DNA of 64,000 nucleotides from an uncultured Gammaproteobacteria bacterium (GTDB lineage: Bacteria; Pseudomonadota; Gammaproteobacteria; Pseudomonadales; Pseudohongiellaceae), in NCBI GenBank assembly GCA_913060975.1, contig CAJXVC010000009.1:1-64000 (forward strand), given 5' to 3'. The notes under the pieces are model-generated. The model ran no database searches, was not told the DNA's origin, and saw only the letters and a list, made by a program, of their open reading frames with translations. Below are positions 18,513 to 28,309 of the stretch, one piece after another. Both the position numbers and the translations under genes were made by a program. The stretch's first letter is position 1, and every line of letters begins with the position of its first letter.

Positions 18513-19205
18513 ATGGCGGTTTATCTGGTGACCGGGACTAATCGTGGCATTGGCCTGGAATTTGTCGGGCAGCTTCTGGCACGCGGTGAGCAGGTTATTG
18601 CGACTTGTCGTGACGTGGACAAGGCAGCTGATCTGATGAAGCTGGATGAGCGTCATACCAACCTGGAAGTGCTTGAGCTGGACGTCACCAAAGCGGATTC
18701 CCTGACCAATCTGCCCAAGCGCTTGGCTGATCACACTATTGATGTGTTTATCAATAATGCGGGTGTTTATGGGCCGCGTGATGCCAATTTCGGTAATGTA
18801 AACGGCGACGACTGGGGACAGACCCTGCATATCAATGCTGTGGCGCCGATTTTGCTGACCCAGCTACTGTTGCCGTTATTGTCGGCGAGCAAGTTGAAGA
18901 AGCTGGTTTATATCACTTCCAAGATGGGCTCTGTCGAGGACAATTCCGGCGGTGGGCAATACATTTATCGCTCCTCCAAAGCCGCTCTTAACTCGGCAGT
19001 GAAGAGTCTCTCCATCGATCTGGCTGATCAGGGCTTCAGCGTGGGTCTGTTACATCCTGGCTGGGTCAAGACTGATATGGGCGGACCCAATGCATGGATT
19101 GATACCCAAACCAGCGTGTCGGGCATGCTCAAGCTAATTGATGAGCTGAATGTGCAAAATAGTGGTAGATTCCTCGCCTACGACGGCAAGACCATACCCT
19201 GGTAA
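18513..19205 (+). CDS. short-chain dehydrogenase/reductase
   Basis: A 230-residue classical-type SDR. The NAD(P) loop TGTNRGIG is at residues 7-14, NNAG near 87, and the catalytic YxxxK as YRSSK near 150. It resembles the carbonyl-reductase-like or sniffer branch (C-factor type), which has no long C-terminal extension. ATG 18513 follows a strong GGAGG; the frame stays open upstream but without a ribosome site. The substrate is unknown. It is divergent from the TonB receptor across about 170 bases. Confidence 0.85.
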   Translation: MAVYLVTGTNRGIGLEFVGQLLARGEQVIATCRDVDKAADLMKLDERHTNLEVLELDVTKADSLTNLPKRLADHTIDVFINNAGVYGPRDANFGNVNGDDWGQTLHINAVAPILLTQLLLPLLSASKLKKLVYITSKMGSVEDNSGGGQYIYRSSKAALNSAVKSLSIDLADQGFSVGLLHPGWVKTDMGGPNAWIDTQTSVSGMLKLIDELNVQNSGRFLAYDGKTIPW

Positions 19206-19268
19206 GACTTTCTCATGATTGCCATGGTGCCCATCAAGAAAAGGGCACCTGGATACACGGTAAAACCA

Positions 19269-19907
19269 ATGACTAGATTTCAAAGATTTGGACGGCTTCG
19301 GCTGTCTGTTTGTGCATTATTGTTTATCACTTTACCGACCACCGGATTCGGGCATGGCGGCGTCGCCTTCGAAGAAGACTTGTGTGTCATTAATGTCAAC
19401 TTCATGCAGGCGCACTTCACCGTGTTTCAACCCGAGGCAAGTGGCAGTGAAGAGTTTTGCGAGAACGTACCGGATGTAAGCCAGACTATTTTTGTTATGG
19501 AATACTTGCATGATCTACTGACAGAGATGTCGATAGATTTTCGAATCGTTAGGGATATAAACAACGTCGGTAAATTTGCATCCTGGGAAGACATTGAAGC
19601 GATCGACGATCTGGAAGCAGCAACAGTTTACTATCAGCAGCCCAGTATTGAAGACGGTGGTTTCTACCGGGCAAGCTATGAGTTTGAAGAGCCCGGCACC
19701 TACATTGGCGTTGTAACAGCGGAGCATCCGACTGAAGATCGACAGTACAATGCGGTTTTTTATTTCCGGGTTGGTGGTCCTGATTTGGGCACTATTCCGT
19801 TGTTTATCGGCTTACTGATTTTGCTGCAATTGGGTTATTGGGTAAGCAGTGGTGGCTATCGGGATTGGCGCGCCAGAAAGCAGGCAAATTCTGTTCAAAA
19901 AATGTAA
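19269..19907 (+). CDS. exported membrane-anchored hypothetical protein
   Basis: A 212-residue protein with an N-terminal signal peptide ending near GFGHGG and a C-terminal membrane helix (FIGLLILLQLGYW) followed by a short basic tail. The mature domain is rich in acidic residues and beta strands and contains two cysteines (DLCVIN and EFCEN) that could pair. I do not recognise the family. ATG 19269 gives the cleaner signal peptide; an in-frame ATG at 19215, 9 bases after the SDR stop, is the alternative. It is probably co-transcribed with the SDR gene. Confidence 0.6.
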   Translation: MTRFQRFGRLRLSVCALLFITLPTTGFGHGGVAFEEDLCVINVNFMQAHFTVFQPEASGSEEFCENVPDVSQTIFVMEYLHDLLTEMSIDFRIVRDINNVGKFASWEDIEAIDDLEAATVYYQQPSIEDGGFYRASYEFEEPGTYIGVVTAEHPTEDRQYNAVFYFRVGGPDLGTIPLFIGLLILLQLGYWVSSGGYRDWRARKQANSVQKM

Positions 19908-20166
19908 AACGTCACGCTTTTGTAGTGATTTAATGTCAGAATAGGAGCGTAAGAGGAAGCAGGGCAGGATCAGTCAAGGTCTCTGCTAGTATAAATCCAA
20001 GACAGACTCAGGATAGACCAAAGGACAGGCAAAGATAGCATCAAGCACAACTGTTAATTGACTAATCGGTGAGAAAAACACCCGGGATATTTCAGTCCCT
20101 ATCGTTTGCGCCGATAGAATGGTTGTGTACACTCTGCGAGCAGCCTTTGTCTGTGCAGGTAAACGC

Positions 20167-20718
20167 ATGAATGCCAAGATTTTGCGACTCAACAAAGCTG
20201 GTATTCCGGTTAGCTGGCTAACCCGGGAAGAGACTGCAACACTTCTCGTTAAAGATCAGGTTATCTGGACACTCGGTGATACGGTTATGGAAATCCGTGG
20301 CGGCTTCAATCGTCATGGGCAGCAGTCTATTCTCAAATTGCCGAGCATTGTGGCTTGTGACGGCAAAGTTCACAGTGACAGTTTCGATCCACCTCTGGAA
20401 AACAAATTCCTCTTTCGCCGCGACAAGAATCTCTGCCTTTATTGCGGAGGTGAGTTCCCGATAGTTGAGCTGTCTCGCGATCACGTCGAACCAATTTCCA
20501 AAGGCGGTAAAGACACCTGGACCAACGTCGTCAGTTCCTGCCGACGTTGTAACAATCGCAAGGCCGACAGATCCCCGGAAGAGGCGCGTATGGAATTGCT
20601 GGCGATTCCGTTTGTGCCCAATCAGTATGAATTCCTCTATTTGTCCAATCACAACGTGTTGGCCGATCAGATGGAATTTTTGAGTGCGCGCTTCTCGCGC
20701 CATATCAAGTTATCCTGA
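20167..20718 (+). CDS. HNH endonuclease family protein
   Basis: A 183-residue protein with an N-terminal domain (ILRLNKAGIPVSWLT) typical of stand-alone bacterial HNH proteins and a zinc-type HNH domain: CLYCGG, then SRDHVEPISKGG, then CRRCNNRKADRSPEEA. The four cysteines are the structural zinc ligands and DH is the catalytic pair. ATG 20167 is preceded by AGGTAAACGC; an upstream ATG at 20119 is less likely. These single-gene HNH proteins are widespread in gammaproteobacteria with unknown role. No phage or restriction partner lies nearby. Confidence 0.85.
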   Translation: MNAKILRLNKAGIPVSWLTREETATLLVKDQVIWTLGDTVMEIRGGFNRHGQQSILKLPSIVACDGKVHSDSFDPPLENKFLFRRDKNLCLYCGGEFPIVELSRDHVEPISKGGKDTWTNVVSSCRRCNNRKADRSPEEARMELLAIPFVPNQYEFLYLSNHNVLADQMEFLSARFSRHIKLS

Positions 20719-20836
20719 TCCCCTCGCTTACCCGCTAATAGCTCAATTCCCTGATGCAGCCGTGATTTGCTTTCACGGCGATGAACGATTAACTTCTCTA
20801 CACTTTCAAAACCCATGTGCACCCGGGAACCCAATA

Positions 20837-22063
20837 ATGATAATCCGACAACGACTACCCATGATTTCGACTTTTCGCTGCTCCATTCTCTTCGTCGGGC
20901 TGCTTTCAGCCTGTCAAATCGCTGATGCGCAGCGTAGTTTTGTTAGCTTCGACAAAGTGACCATCGATGAGGAACTGCGCGGCGGGTATGGTGTTGAAGT
21001 TGCCGATATGGATGGCGATGGTTTGACCGACATAATTGCGTTGGCGACCAATCCGGCACAGTTCGTCTGGTATAAGAACCCGGGCTGGGAAAAATACACG
21101 ATTAGCACGGTGGCGCAACGCAACATCGATTCTGCGCCGCTGGATATCGATAAGGACGGCGACATGGATATCGTGTTAGCCAGTGAGTTTGCCCTGGGCG
21201 AATCGACAACAGGCGGTCTGGTGCATTGGCTGGAAAATCCTGGTAACCCGACAGTCAATCAGGAGTGGGATATGCACTACATTGATGAAATGCCTACCTC
21301 GCATCGAATCAAGTGGGGCGACATCAATGGTGACGGTGAGATGGAGCTTGTCAATTTGCCAATCATTGGCGAAGGCGCGAGTGCGCCACTGTATGATGTC
21401 GATCTACGCCTGAAAGCCTATCCGATTCCACCTGCGCTGGATGTGGACAGCTGGCCGGCTATCGTTATTGATCAATCCTTGCAACTAGCCCACGGCTTGG
21501 CCATTCACGACTGGGAAGGCAACGGTCGCGACGATCTGGTTACTGCCAGCTTCGATGGCGTGCATTTATTTCAGTTGGCTACACGTGGTGTTAACGTTGC
21601 GAAAACCCAACTTGGTGCCGGCAAACAAGATGCCGAGCGGCCACAAATCGGTTCTAGTGAAGTTGATGTTGGCTTTATGGGTGGCCAGACCCCTTATATA
21701 ACTACGGTAGAGCCCTGGCATGGCAATCAGGTTGTTGTCTATGAGCAGGGTGACAGTGGCTCGCTCTGGGAGCGTCGGGTAATCGATACCGGACTGAGCA
21801 ACGGACACGGTTTGCTGACAGCAGATCTTGATAATGATGGCAATGATGAAATTATTGCCGGTGGAAGATCAGAGCCCTACAAGCTGGCTATCTTCCGCCA
21901 CGGCCCTACCGATGACAGCTGGCAGCGCATTAATCTGGATGATGACAATGTGGCCGTTTCCGGACTGGCGATCGAAGATCTCAATGGTGATGGTTATCTG
22001 GATATAGTCGCGATTGGCAGTGGCACTCGTAATGTTGTCTACTATGAAAACGCCGGACCCTGA
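20837..22063 (+). CDS. exported FG-GAP/VCBS repeat propeller
   Basis: A 408-residue protein with an N-terminal signal ending near ACQIADAQ (a lipobox reading with Cys at LLSAC is also possible). Calcium-binding FG-GAP motifs recur: DMDGDGLTDI, DIDKDGDMDI, DINGDGEMEL, DLDNDGNDEI and DLNGDGYLDI. This is the integrin-alpha-like seven-bladed propeller pattern. ATG 20837 or 20861 both give a signal peptide. Its stop is 8 bases before the EamA transporter start. The ligand is unknown. Confidence 0.8.
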   Translation: MIIRQRLPMISTFRCSILFVGLLSACQIADAQRSFVSFDKVTIDEELRGGYGVEVADMDGDGLTDIIALATNPAQFVWYKNPGWEKYTISTVAQRNIDSAPLDIDKDGDMDIVLASEFALGESTTGGLVHWLENPGNPTVNQEWDMHYIDEMPTSHRIKWGDINGDGEMELVNLPIIGEGASAPLYDVDLRLKAYPIPPALDVDSWPAIVIDQSLQLAHGLAIHDWEGNGRDDLVTASFDGVHLFQLATRGVNVAKTQLGAGKQDAERPQIGSSEVDVGFMGGQTPYITTVEPWHGNQVVVYEQGDSGSLWERRVIDTGLSNGHGLLTADLDNDGNDEIIAGGRSEPYKLAIFRHGPTDDSWQRINLDDDNVAVSGLAIEDLNGDGYLDIVAIGSGTRNVVYYENAGP

Positions 22064-22071
22064 CTCGCACA

Positions 22072-23034
22072 ATGGCAGATAGCACACCACGTCCGTTGCT
22101 TGGCTTCTGCCTGTCTCTGATCGCTGCAGTCATGTGGGGAGTTCTGCCAGTAGCACTGAAAGAGCTGCTGGCGGGTATGGAAGCAACGACGATCGTCTGG
22201 TATCGCTTTCTTGTTGCTTTTGTAGTGCTGGTGCTCTGGTTGGCTGTAACCAGAAACCTGCCGCGAATAACATCGGTATCACGGCGCATTCAACTATTCT
22301 TATTCATCGCGGCATTAGGCCTGTGCGCCAACTATTCGTTCTTCTCCTATAGCCTGAACTACGTGAACGCGGAGACCAGTGAAGCGGTTATTCAGCTGAC
22401 TACGCTGTTTTTGATTCTCGGTGGCGTGCTCGTTTACAAAGAAAGCTTTTTCCACATTCAAAAACTGGGAACCGCATTGATCGTCGCGGGCCTGTTACTG
22501 TTTTTCAATGATCGGCTTGCCACGTTCACCAGCCTCGACAATCAGGAAACACTGGGAGTGATCATCGTAGTATTCGCAGCCATCACCTGGGTTGTGTATG
22601 CCCTGTTGCAAAAGCAGTTGCTGCGCAGTTTTTCGTCGGTGCAGATTCTTGTTTGCATCTATGCAGTATCGATTATCGCGCTTTTGCCGGTGATCAGCCC
22701 GGCGTCTGTTTTCGATCTCACGGCCTGGCAGCTGGGATTGCTGACCTTCATGTGCCTGAATACATTGATCGCTTACGGCTGTTTCGCTGAGGCAATGAAT
22801 TGTTGGGAAGCTTCCAAGGTCAGTGCGACGCTGGCCTTGGCGCCGCTTTTCACCATACTCACTCTCAAGGTGATTGTGCTGATTAATCCAGAGTACGCGT
22901 TTTCCGATCGCCTCTCTCTACTGTCAATTCTTGGCGCTATATTGCTCGTTCTGGGTTCGGCTCTGACCGCGCTGGTGCCGCTATTTTATCAGCGCCGACA
23001 AGCAGCACGCGCTCGCGCGACTATTACCAGCTAG
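22072..23034 (+). CDS. EamA/DMT-family transporter
   Basis: A 320-residue integral membrane protein with ten predicted helices in two EamA halves. The first half opens with the typical LGFCLSLIAAVMWGVLPVALK, and the second starts near residue 160. Members export metabolites or amino acids across the inner membrane; the substrate cannot be read. The C-terminus is basic (RRQAARARA). It is likely translated from the same message as the FG-GAP gene, 8 bases upstream. Confidence 0.87.
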   Translation: MADSTPRPLLGFCLSLIAAVMWGVLPVALKELLAGMEATTIVWYRFLVAFVVLVLWLAVTRNLPRITSVSRRIQLFLFIAALGLCANYSFFSYSLNYVNAETSEAVIQLTTLFLILGGVLVYKESFFHIQKLGTALIVAGLLLFFNDRLATFTSLDNQETLGVIIVVFAAITWVVYALLQKQLLRSFSSVQILVCIYAVSIIALLPVISPASVFDLTAWQLGLLTFMCLNTLIAYGCFAEAMNCWEASKVSATLALAPLFTILTLKVIVLINPEYAFSDRLSLLSILGAILLVLGSALTALVPLFYQRRQAARARATITS

Positions 23035-23147
23035 CTTGCTTCGACTGTCATTGACAGTTGTTGGCTGATGTTCAATATTCGCTTCAAGCCTTTTAGTAAA
23101 TTGCCTATACAACTATTGATAAGAGACATAACCAGTCAGGTACTACT

Positions 23148-25148
23148 ATGAAATTGTCCAATCTAGCGCGCGCAATTACTCTACCGTTTATATTGCTCAG
23201 CAGCGGTGTCTACAGTGACGTCACCGGGATCGAGATCACCAGCCGCGAAATGCTCTCCGCAGCAGATGTGGGTTTCACTTACGAGGCTGTGTATGGCGTT
23301 GTGCGCTTCACGCTCGACCCGAACGATCCGGCCAATGCGACAATTGTCGACTTACAGAATGTAGATACCAACAGCGATGGACTGGTGGAGTACTCGGCCG
23401 ATTTCAAGATGCTCATTCCACCTGCGGAGTTGGCCAACGGTGGTTTGCTCTACAACGTCAACAACAGAGGTAATAGCCGAACGCCGCCTGAGGACTCACT
23501 GCAACACCCATTAACGAAAATGGGTTTCACCTATCTCGTAACCGGTTGGATCAATGAGCTGGCGCCACGAGAAGGCCGAATTCGGCTGCACGCGCCTGTT
23601 GTCGGTAATGAATCAGCGCCAGTTACCGGAGCAGTGCGTTATGAAGTATCAGTAGGCTCTGTCGCCAATGATGTCAACATAGCTGGCGGCGGTCACTTGG
23701 CTTACTACCCGACCGAGGATGGCCTTGCTAACGCGACCCTGACTCAACGTCTGTACCAGGAAGACCCGCGGATTCCTGTGCAGCGCTCTGATTTCTCATT
23801 AAACGTGATTGACGTGCCACAAAGCAATCAACCGGAAGTTACGCTCAATGTTGATGGCGGACTACAGCCGGGCTATCTGTATGAATTGATTTATGAAGCA
23901 CGCGACCCGGTGCTAGCCGGAGCTGGCATGGCCGGCATTCGCGATATCGTCTCGCTGATTCGCTATGAGGGTGACAGTGCGTTGCTGGAAGAACTGGATG
24001 TGCCTGATATTGAACACACCGTCGCCTGGGGTGTATCGCAAAGTGGCCGTTTGTTGCGCCAGTTTGTTTACGACGGGCTGAATGCGGACCCTGAAGGCCG
24101 AAAAGTTTTTGATGGTGTGATTCCTATTATTGCTGGCGGCGGATTCGGTATGTTTAATAACCGCTTTGCCATGCCAACCCGCACCAACGGTCATCATTCG
24201 AACTATTTGTATCCCAATGACCTGTTTCCTTTTACTTACGGGGACAGCACTGACCCCTATACTGGTCGCACTGATGGCGTTCTGCGCGCGGCACGAGCCA
24301 GCGGCACTGAGCCTTATGTCATGCATATTCAGACGAGCAATGAATATTGGCTGCGCGCAGGTTCGCTGCCGCACACCTCGCCCGATGGCAGTAGTGACGC
24401 AGACATCCCCGACAATGTGCGCTTCTATACGATTGGTGGATCACAACATGGATCACGTGACGGGATTCCACAGGAGCCAACCAGTGGTCAGCTGCCCGGC
24501 AATCCCAATATGTGGTCACCAATTTCGGAAACACTCATCGCATCCATGTATGACTGGGTGGCGAATGATGAGTTGCCGCCGCCGTCTCGCTATCCAAAGA
24601 TTTCCGAAGGTACGCTGGTTTCTTCCCACATCGATGGCCGTATAAATCGTGAGGCCTGGAATGCGCTCGATGGCATCAACCATCCGGGCTCAATCTATAA
24701 ACCGCGTCACACCAACTACGGTCAACGCTGGCAAAGTGAGCGAATCATTGATCAACATCCAGATTACTCAGACCATGAGTACAACGCGATGGTGCCGGCG
24801 GTGAATACTGATAACAATGATCTGGCAGAAAGTACTGTTTTGCCGCCACTCACCCAAGTGCCACTAGGTACGTTTGTTCCCTGGAATTTGCGCTCACCTG
24901 TGTTTGGTGCGGAGGAATCGCTTGCACGTCTTACCGGTGGTTATATTCCTTATCCAGACAACACGGCTGCCGCTGTACAGATGCGCGATCCACGAAATTC
25001 GATAGAGGGGTTGTATCCCAGCTTTGATGATTACCTGAATGAATTCGAGCAGGCGACCGATGAATTGATCGAGGAAGGCTTCCTGTTGCCGGGCTTTAAA
25101 GAAGAGTATATGGATGTCGCTCGTTTCAATGAGACGGTTTTTGAATAG
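23148..25148 (+). CDS. exported alpha/beta-hydrolase domain protein
   Basis: A 666-residue exported protein with a Sec signal (to GVYSD). The catalytic part has the nucleophile elbow GVSQSGR (S297) and a late histidine in GGSQHGS, as in the large uncharacterised alpha/beta-hydrolase domain family of marine proteobacteria. The N-terminal 200 residues are strand-rich. I infer an esterase or a polyester or lactone hydrolase, but no substrate motif is visible. It forms a single unit, downstream of EamA by 113 bases. Confidence 0.78.
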   Translation: MKLSNLARAITLPFILLSSGVYSDVTGIEITSREMLSAADVGFTYEAVYGVVRFTLDPNDPANATIVDLQNVDTNSDGLVEYSADFKMLIPPAELANGGLLYNVNNRGNSRTPPEDSLQHPLTKMGFTYLVTGWINELAPREGRIRLHAPVVGNESAPVTGAVRYEVSVGSVANDVNIAGGGHLAYYPTEDGLANATLTQRLYQEDPRIPVQRSDFSLNVIDVPQSNQPEVTLNVDGGLQPGYLYELIYEARDPVLAGAGMAGIRDIVSLIRYEGDSALLEELDVPDIEHTVAWGVSQSGRLLRQFVYDGLNADPEGRKVFDGVIPIIAGGGFGMFNNRFAMPTRTNGHHSNYLYPNDLFPFTYGDSTDPYTGRTDGVLRAARASGTEPYVMHIQTSNEYWLRAGSLPHTSPDGSSDADIPDNVRFYTIGGSQHGSRDGIPQEPTSGQLPGNPNMWSPISETLIASMYDWVANDELPPPSRYPKISEGTLVSSHIDGRINREAWNALDGINHPGSIYKPRHTNYGQRWQSERIIDQHPDYSDHEYNAMVPAVNTDNNDLAESTVLPPLTQVPLGTFVPWNLRSPVFGAEESLARLTGGYIPYPDNTAAAVQMRDPRNSIEGLYPSFDDYLNEFEQATDELIEEGFLLPGFKEEYMDVARFNETVFE

Positions 25149-25340
25149 AGCTGTCCCGGAAATGAATCTCTTGGCGCAAGCACAATGAGAGATGCAACAA
25201 GAGATGCGACAAGAGTTTCAGCAAAAGAGCCAATCAGGTCGGAAACTTTGTTTCGCGAGCCTGGGTGGCATTGCCAACGATTGCCGGCTCAACCCTTCGA
25301 ACGAAATATTTATTCGACTGCCTGGCTGGAACGCTGACTG

Positions 25341-26489
25341 TTAAACCTGATTGCCAGATCCCGGCCGGCTAACCAACCCAGTAATAGCACGAATGCGATG
25401 GTTTTCACTGTCTGTAACATACACCACATTGTTGTGCACACAGACACCATGAGGTCTGTTGAGACTGCAAGTCAATGGATCGCCGTCGGGCCCGTCGCCC
25501 ACTTCGCCAGTGCCCAGCACTGTATCGATGATGCCCGTGGCGAGTGCCAGGCGGCGAATAACATGATTCTCGGTATCGACAATATACAGACTGTTGTCGA
25601 CCGCTGAAAAAGCAATGCCTTTCGGGCCATTGAACGTGGCTTGCATGGCTGCGCCACCGTCACCGCTATAACCGCGCTCGCCGGTGCCGGCCAATTTCTG
25701 AAGTCGGTTGCCTCGCAAGTCCAGTCGATAGACAGCATTACCTTCACGCAGGACCAAATAGGCATTGTTATTGGGATCACAGTCGATCGAACGCGGCCCC
25801 ATCAAGGGTGTGCCCTGCAGCGGTCCGCTGTCTGGTGTCGCGGTGCGTTCGCCGGTGCCACCCAGTGTAGAGATCAGTCCGGTTTCCCGATCAACATGGC
25901 GCAGACGTTGGTTACCGATATCACAAATCAGCAAGTTTTCCCGCGCGTCGAAGGCGATACTGTGCGGTTGATTTAGCTGCGACAAAACCGCCGGACGGCC
26001 ATCGCCAGCAAAGCCAGGTTCACCATTCCCGGCCAGTGTGGTTACCAGGCCGCTAGGCCCGGCAATACGGCGCACGGTATGCGAATCTCTCTCTACGATA
26101 TAGAGATTGTTGCCTTGATCCCAGCGGATCTCATGGGGTGCGGCAAAAGGGGTATCCATTGGTTGGCGCGCCTCTGGCCGGTAACCGTTTTCGCCGTTGC
26201 CAGCGATCGTTGAGACCCGGGAGCGGTTCAGATCGAGCCGGCGAATTCGTCCTGTGTCGACCTCGCAGAAATACAGCGCGCCGTCTGGACCGCTGACGAT
26301 TCCATATGGGTTATCGATGGGAGTGGCGGTCGCGGGCAGGCCCTCGCTCTCGGGCAGGAAGCCGCGCGTGCCAGTGCCAGCCACTGTGCTGACACGCGCT
26401 TGGCCGGATTGGGCAAACACGGGCCAACTGGAATAGGCCGCTGCGCCGGCCAAGGTGTGTAAAAACGTTCTGCGTTTGATCTGTTTCAT
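25341..26489 (-). CDS. Tat-exported NHL-repeat beta-propeller
   Basis: A 382-residue protein with a twin-arginine-like signal (IKRRTFLHTLAG) and six NHL repeats of the form LxxPxGIxxDxxxxLYIxDxxxHxIRR, alternating with TxAGNGExGxxGDG connectors. The connectors are very regular, about 55 residues apart. No catalytic motif is seen. Propellers of this kind bind ligands or act as lactonase-like scaffolds. It lies upstream of nothing on its own strand, and the flavin reductase gene precedes it by 91 bases, so the two may share a transcript. Confidence 0.8.
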   Translation of the reverse strand: MKQIKRRTFLHTLAGAAAYSSWPVFAQSGQARVSTVAGTGTRGFLPESEGLPATATPIDNPYGIVSGPDGALYFCEVDTGRIRRLDLNRSRVSTIAGNGENGYRPEARQPMDTPFAAPHEIRWDQGNNLYIVERDSHTVRRIAGPSGLVTTLAGNGEPGFAGDGRPAVLSQLNQPHSIAFDARENLLICDIGNQRLRHVDRETGLISTLGGTGERTATPDSGPLQGTPLMGPRSIDCDPNNNAYLVLREGNAVYRLDLRGNRLQKLAGTGERGYSGDGGAAMQATFNGPKGIAFSAVDNSLYIVDTENHVIRRLALATGIIDTVLGTGEVGDGPDGDPLTCSLNRPHGVCVHNNVVYVTDSENHRIRAITGLVSRPGSGNQV

Positions 26490-26580
26490 TGCGGACCCTG
26501 TTGTGTTCTTGTTGGGTTGGCCGGACTTGCTGAATTCGCTATCTCGCTATCGATCTCTCAATCTCTCGATCTGCTGGCTT

Positions 26581-27114
26581 TTAATTGCTCAGTAGCGAAG
26601 ATACCGTAGCGTGGAGTTTTGCCTGTAATTCCGGATCAGTCAATTGGCCTTTGTTGCTGTCGAAATTGTCATTGAACTGGGGAATAGACAAGCTGCCGCG
26701 GATATCGCCGCCGAGATGGGGGATAATCTTCAATGCTGATTCCAGAACCGAGGCGCCGCCCCGGCGGCCTGGCGACGTGGCAAGCAGGACCATGGGTTTG
26801 TTCTGGTATACCTTGGTTTCAATGCGTGACGCCCAGTCAAAGAGGTTCTTATAGGCCACTGTGTAGGAGCCGTTGTGTTCAGCGAAGGAAACAATAACGG
26901 CATCCGCAGAGGCAATGTGTTGTAGGAACGCCTTGGCCTGAGGCAGTTCTCCGAGGCTGTCTTCGCGGTCGACACTGAACAAAGGCATCTCGAAATCATT
27001 CAGGTCGAGTAGCTCAACGTCAACGCCGTGTAGCAGGCTGGTGGCATAACTCACTAACTGTTTGTTGATGGAGCGCGAGCTGTTACTTGCGGCAAATGCC
27101 AGAATCTTCATCAC
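26581..27114 (-). CDS. NADPH-dependent FMN reductase family protein
   Basis: A 177-residue flavodoxin-like protein of the NAD(P)H:FMN or quinone reductase group. The FMN phosphate loop is seen at ASNSSRSINKQL (residues 9-20). The central FAEHNGSYTVAYKN segment corresponds to the flavin-stacking loop, and TSPGRRGG is the third flavin contact. A second Met directly follows the first. It is cytoplasmic. The likely role is two-electron reduction of quinones, chromate-like oxidants or free flavin. Confidence 0.85.
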   Translation of the reverse strand: MMKILAFAASNSSRSINKQLVSYATSLLHGVDVELLDLNDFEMPLFSVDREDSLGELPQAKAFLQHIASADAVIVSFAEHNGSYTVAYKNLFDWASRIETKVYQNKPMVLLATSPGRRGGASVLESALKIIPHLGGDIRGSLSIPQFNDNFDSNKGQLTDPELQAKLHATVSSLLSN

Positions 27115-27288
27115 TATCTCCTGTGCTGCGTCGGCAGTCCATGACTAAGGTCCAATTAATGCCCGACAAACTCCGAATTGCCGCCTTGCTGCGGCAAAAC
27201 AGTATTGTCTTTTCTCCGTTACGCCAATACTCTCACAACTAGCTCAGACGAATAAGCCAAACGAGCGCACTGGCGCGAGGAGAGATTC

Positions 27289-28167
27289 ATGTGTGATAAC
27301 GATACCCAGAAGGACGTAGAAGACTATCTGCGTCGCCACCCCGAAATGTCACGTCGAAATTTTGGCAAACTGGCAGCTACAGCTGGCCTTGCTGCCATGT
27401 TCCCGCCCTTGGCTAACGCTCAACCAGTGACTGAGTGGAATGTGGAAATTGCAACAGCAGATGGTGTTGCCGATTGCTATTTTGTCCACCCTTCACGTGG
27501 TAGTCACGCAGCGGTTCTGGTTTGGCCGGACATTCTGGCCTTGCGCCCGGCGTTTCGTGAGATGGGCAAGCGGCTGGCCCGTTCAGGCTATTCGGTACTG
27601 GTCCCTAACCCTTTCTATCGCGACGCTCACGCACCGGTAGTGCCTTTTGGTGCTAGTTTTGGCGATACGCCGATTCGTAATCTGGTGTTGCCAATGGCGC
27701 GCAACCTCAATGCGGACACCCACTTTACCGATGCCAATGCGTTTATTGCCTGGTTGGACCAACAAGAAGCAGTGGATTCATCCAAAGGAATGGGCACCAC
27801 GGGTTATTGTATGGGCGGCCCTATGGTGATGCGTACTGTAGCGGCAGTACCTGAGCGCATGGCAGCCGGGGCGACTTTCCACGGTGGTGGCCTGGCAACT
27901 GGCGATGCCAGCAGCCCGCACCTGCTAATTCCGGAGACCAATGCCAGCATGTTGCACTGCGTGGCAGAGAATGATGATGCGAGTAACCCAGAGGCCAAGG
28001 AAATTCTCAGGGAAGCCTACGCCGATGCCGGCATCTCGGCCGAGATCGAAGTCTATGGCGATACCCTGCATGGTTGGTGTGCAATCGATTCTCAGGTCTA
28101 TCATCAAGCGCAGGCCGAACGGGCATGGAGTCGTATGTTGAATCTTTTCTCGACAGCGCTAGCCTGA
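27289..28167 (+). CDS. Tat-exported dienelactone hydrolase family protein
   Basis: A 292-residue alpha/beta hydrolase. The N-terminal region contains a Tat motif (MSRRNFGK, residues 20-27) within a longer acidic leader. The start at 27289 is backed by a GAGGAGAG ribosome site, so the leader seems real. The nucleophile elbow GYCMGG has Cys (C174), as in dienelactone hydrolases, and a late His in LHGWC. Family members hydrolyse dienelactones or related cyclic esters. Periplasmic placement is less usual. A good terminator follows. Confidence 0.83.
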   Translation: MCDNDTQKDVEDYLRRHPEMSRRNFGKLAATAGLAAMFPPLANAQPVTEWNVEIATADGVADCYFVHPSRGSHAAVLVWPDILALRPAFREMGKRLARSGYSVLVPNPFYRDAHAPVVPFGASFGDTPIRNLVLPMARNLNADTHFTDANAFIAWLDQQEAVDSSKGMGTTGYCMGGPMVMRTVAAVPERMAAGATFHGGGLATGDASSPHLLIPETNASMLHCVAENDDASNPEAKEILREAYADAGISAEIEVYGDTLHGWCAIDSQVYHQAQAERAWSRMLNLFSTALA

Positions 28168-28250
28168 TCCCGAGCAGTTTTGGCCCCGGCTGGTTCTAAA
28201 CCCGGGTAGCCATAAAAAGTCTGGTTATAGGAAGCGTACTGAGAACGACA

Positions 28251-28285
28251 AACAGGTAGTCCGGTGACGGGCTACCTGTTTTTGT
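28251..28285 (+). terminator. rho-independent terminator
   Basis: AACAGGTAG pairs with CTACCTGTT around a 12-base loop, followed by TTTGTTTG. It lies about 85 bases after the dienelactone hydrolase gene and before the convergent 28310-29047 gene. Confidence 0.75.
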
Positions 28286-28309
28286 TTGTGCCATAGTCTG
28301 TGCGTGAGG

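Noticed and set aside
20167..20718. HNH gene as part of a restriction or phage-defence locus
   Set aside because: No methylase, helicase or other defence gene adjoins it; stand-alone HNH proteins of this type are common in related bacteria.
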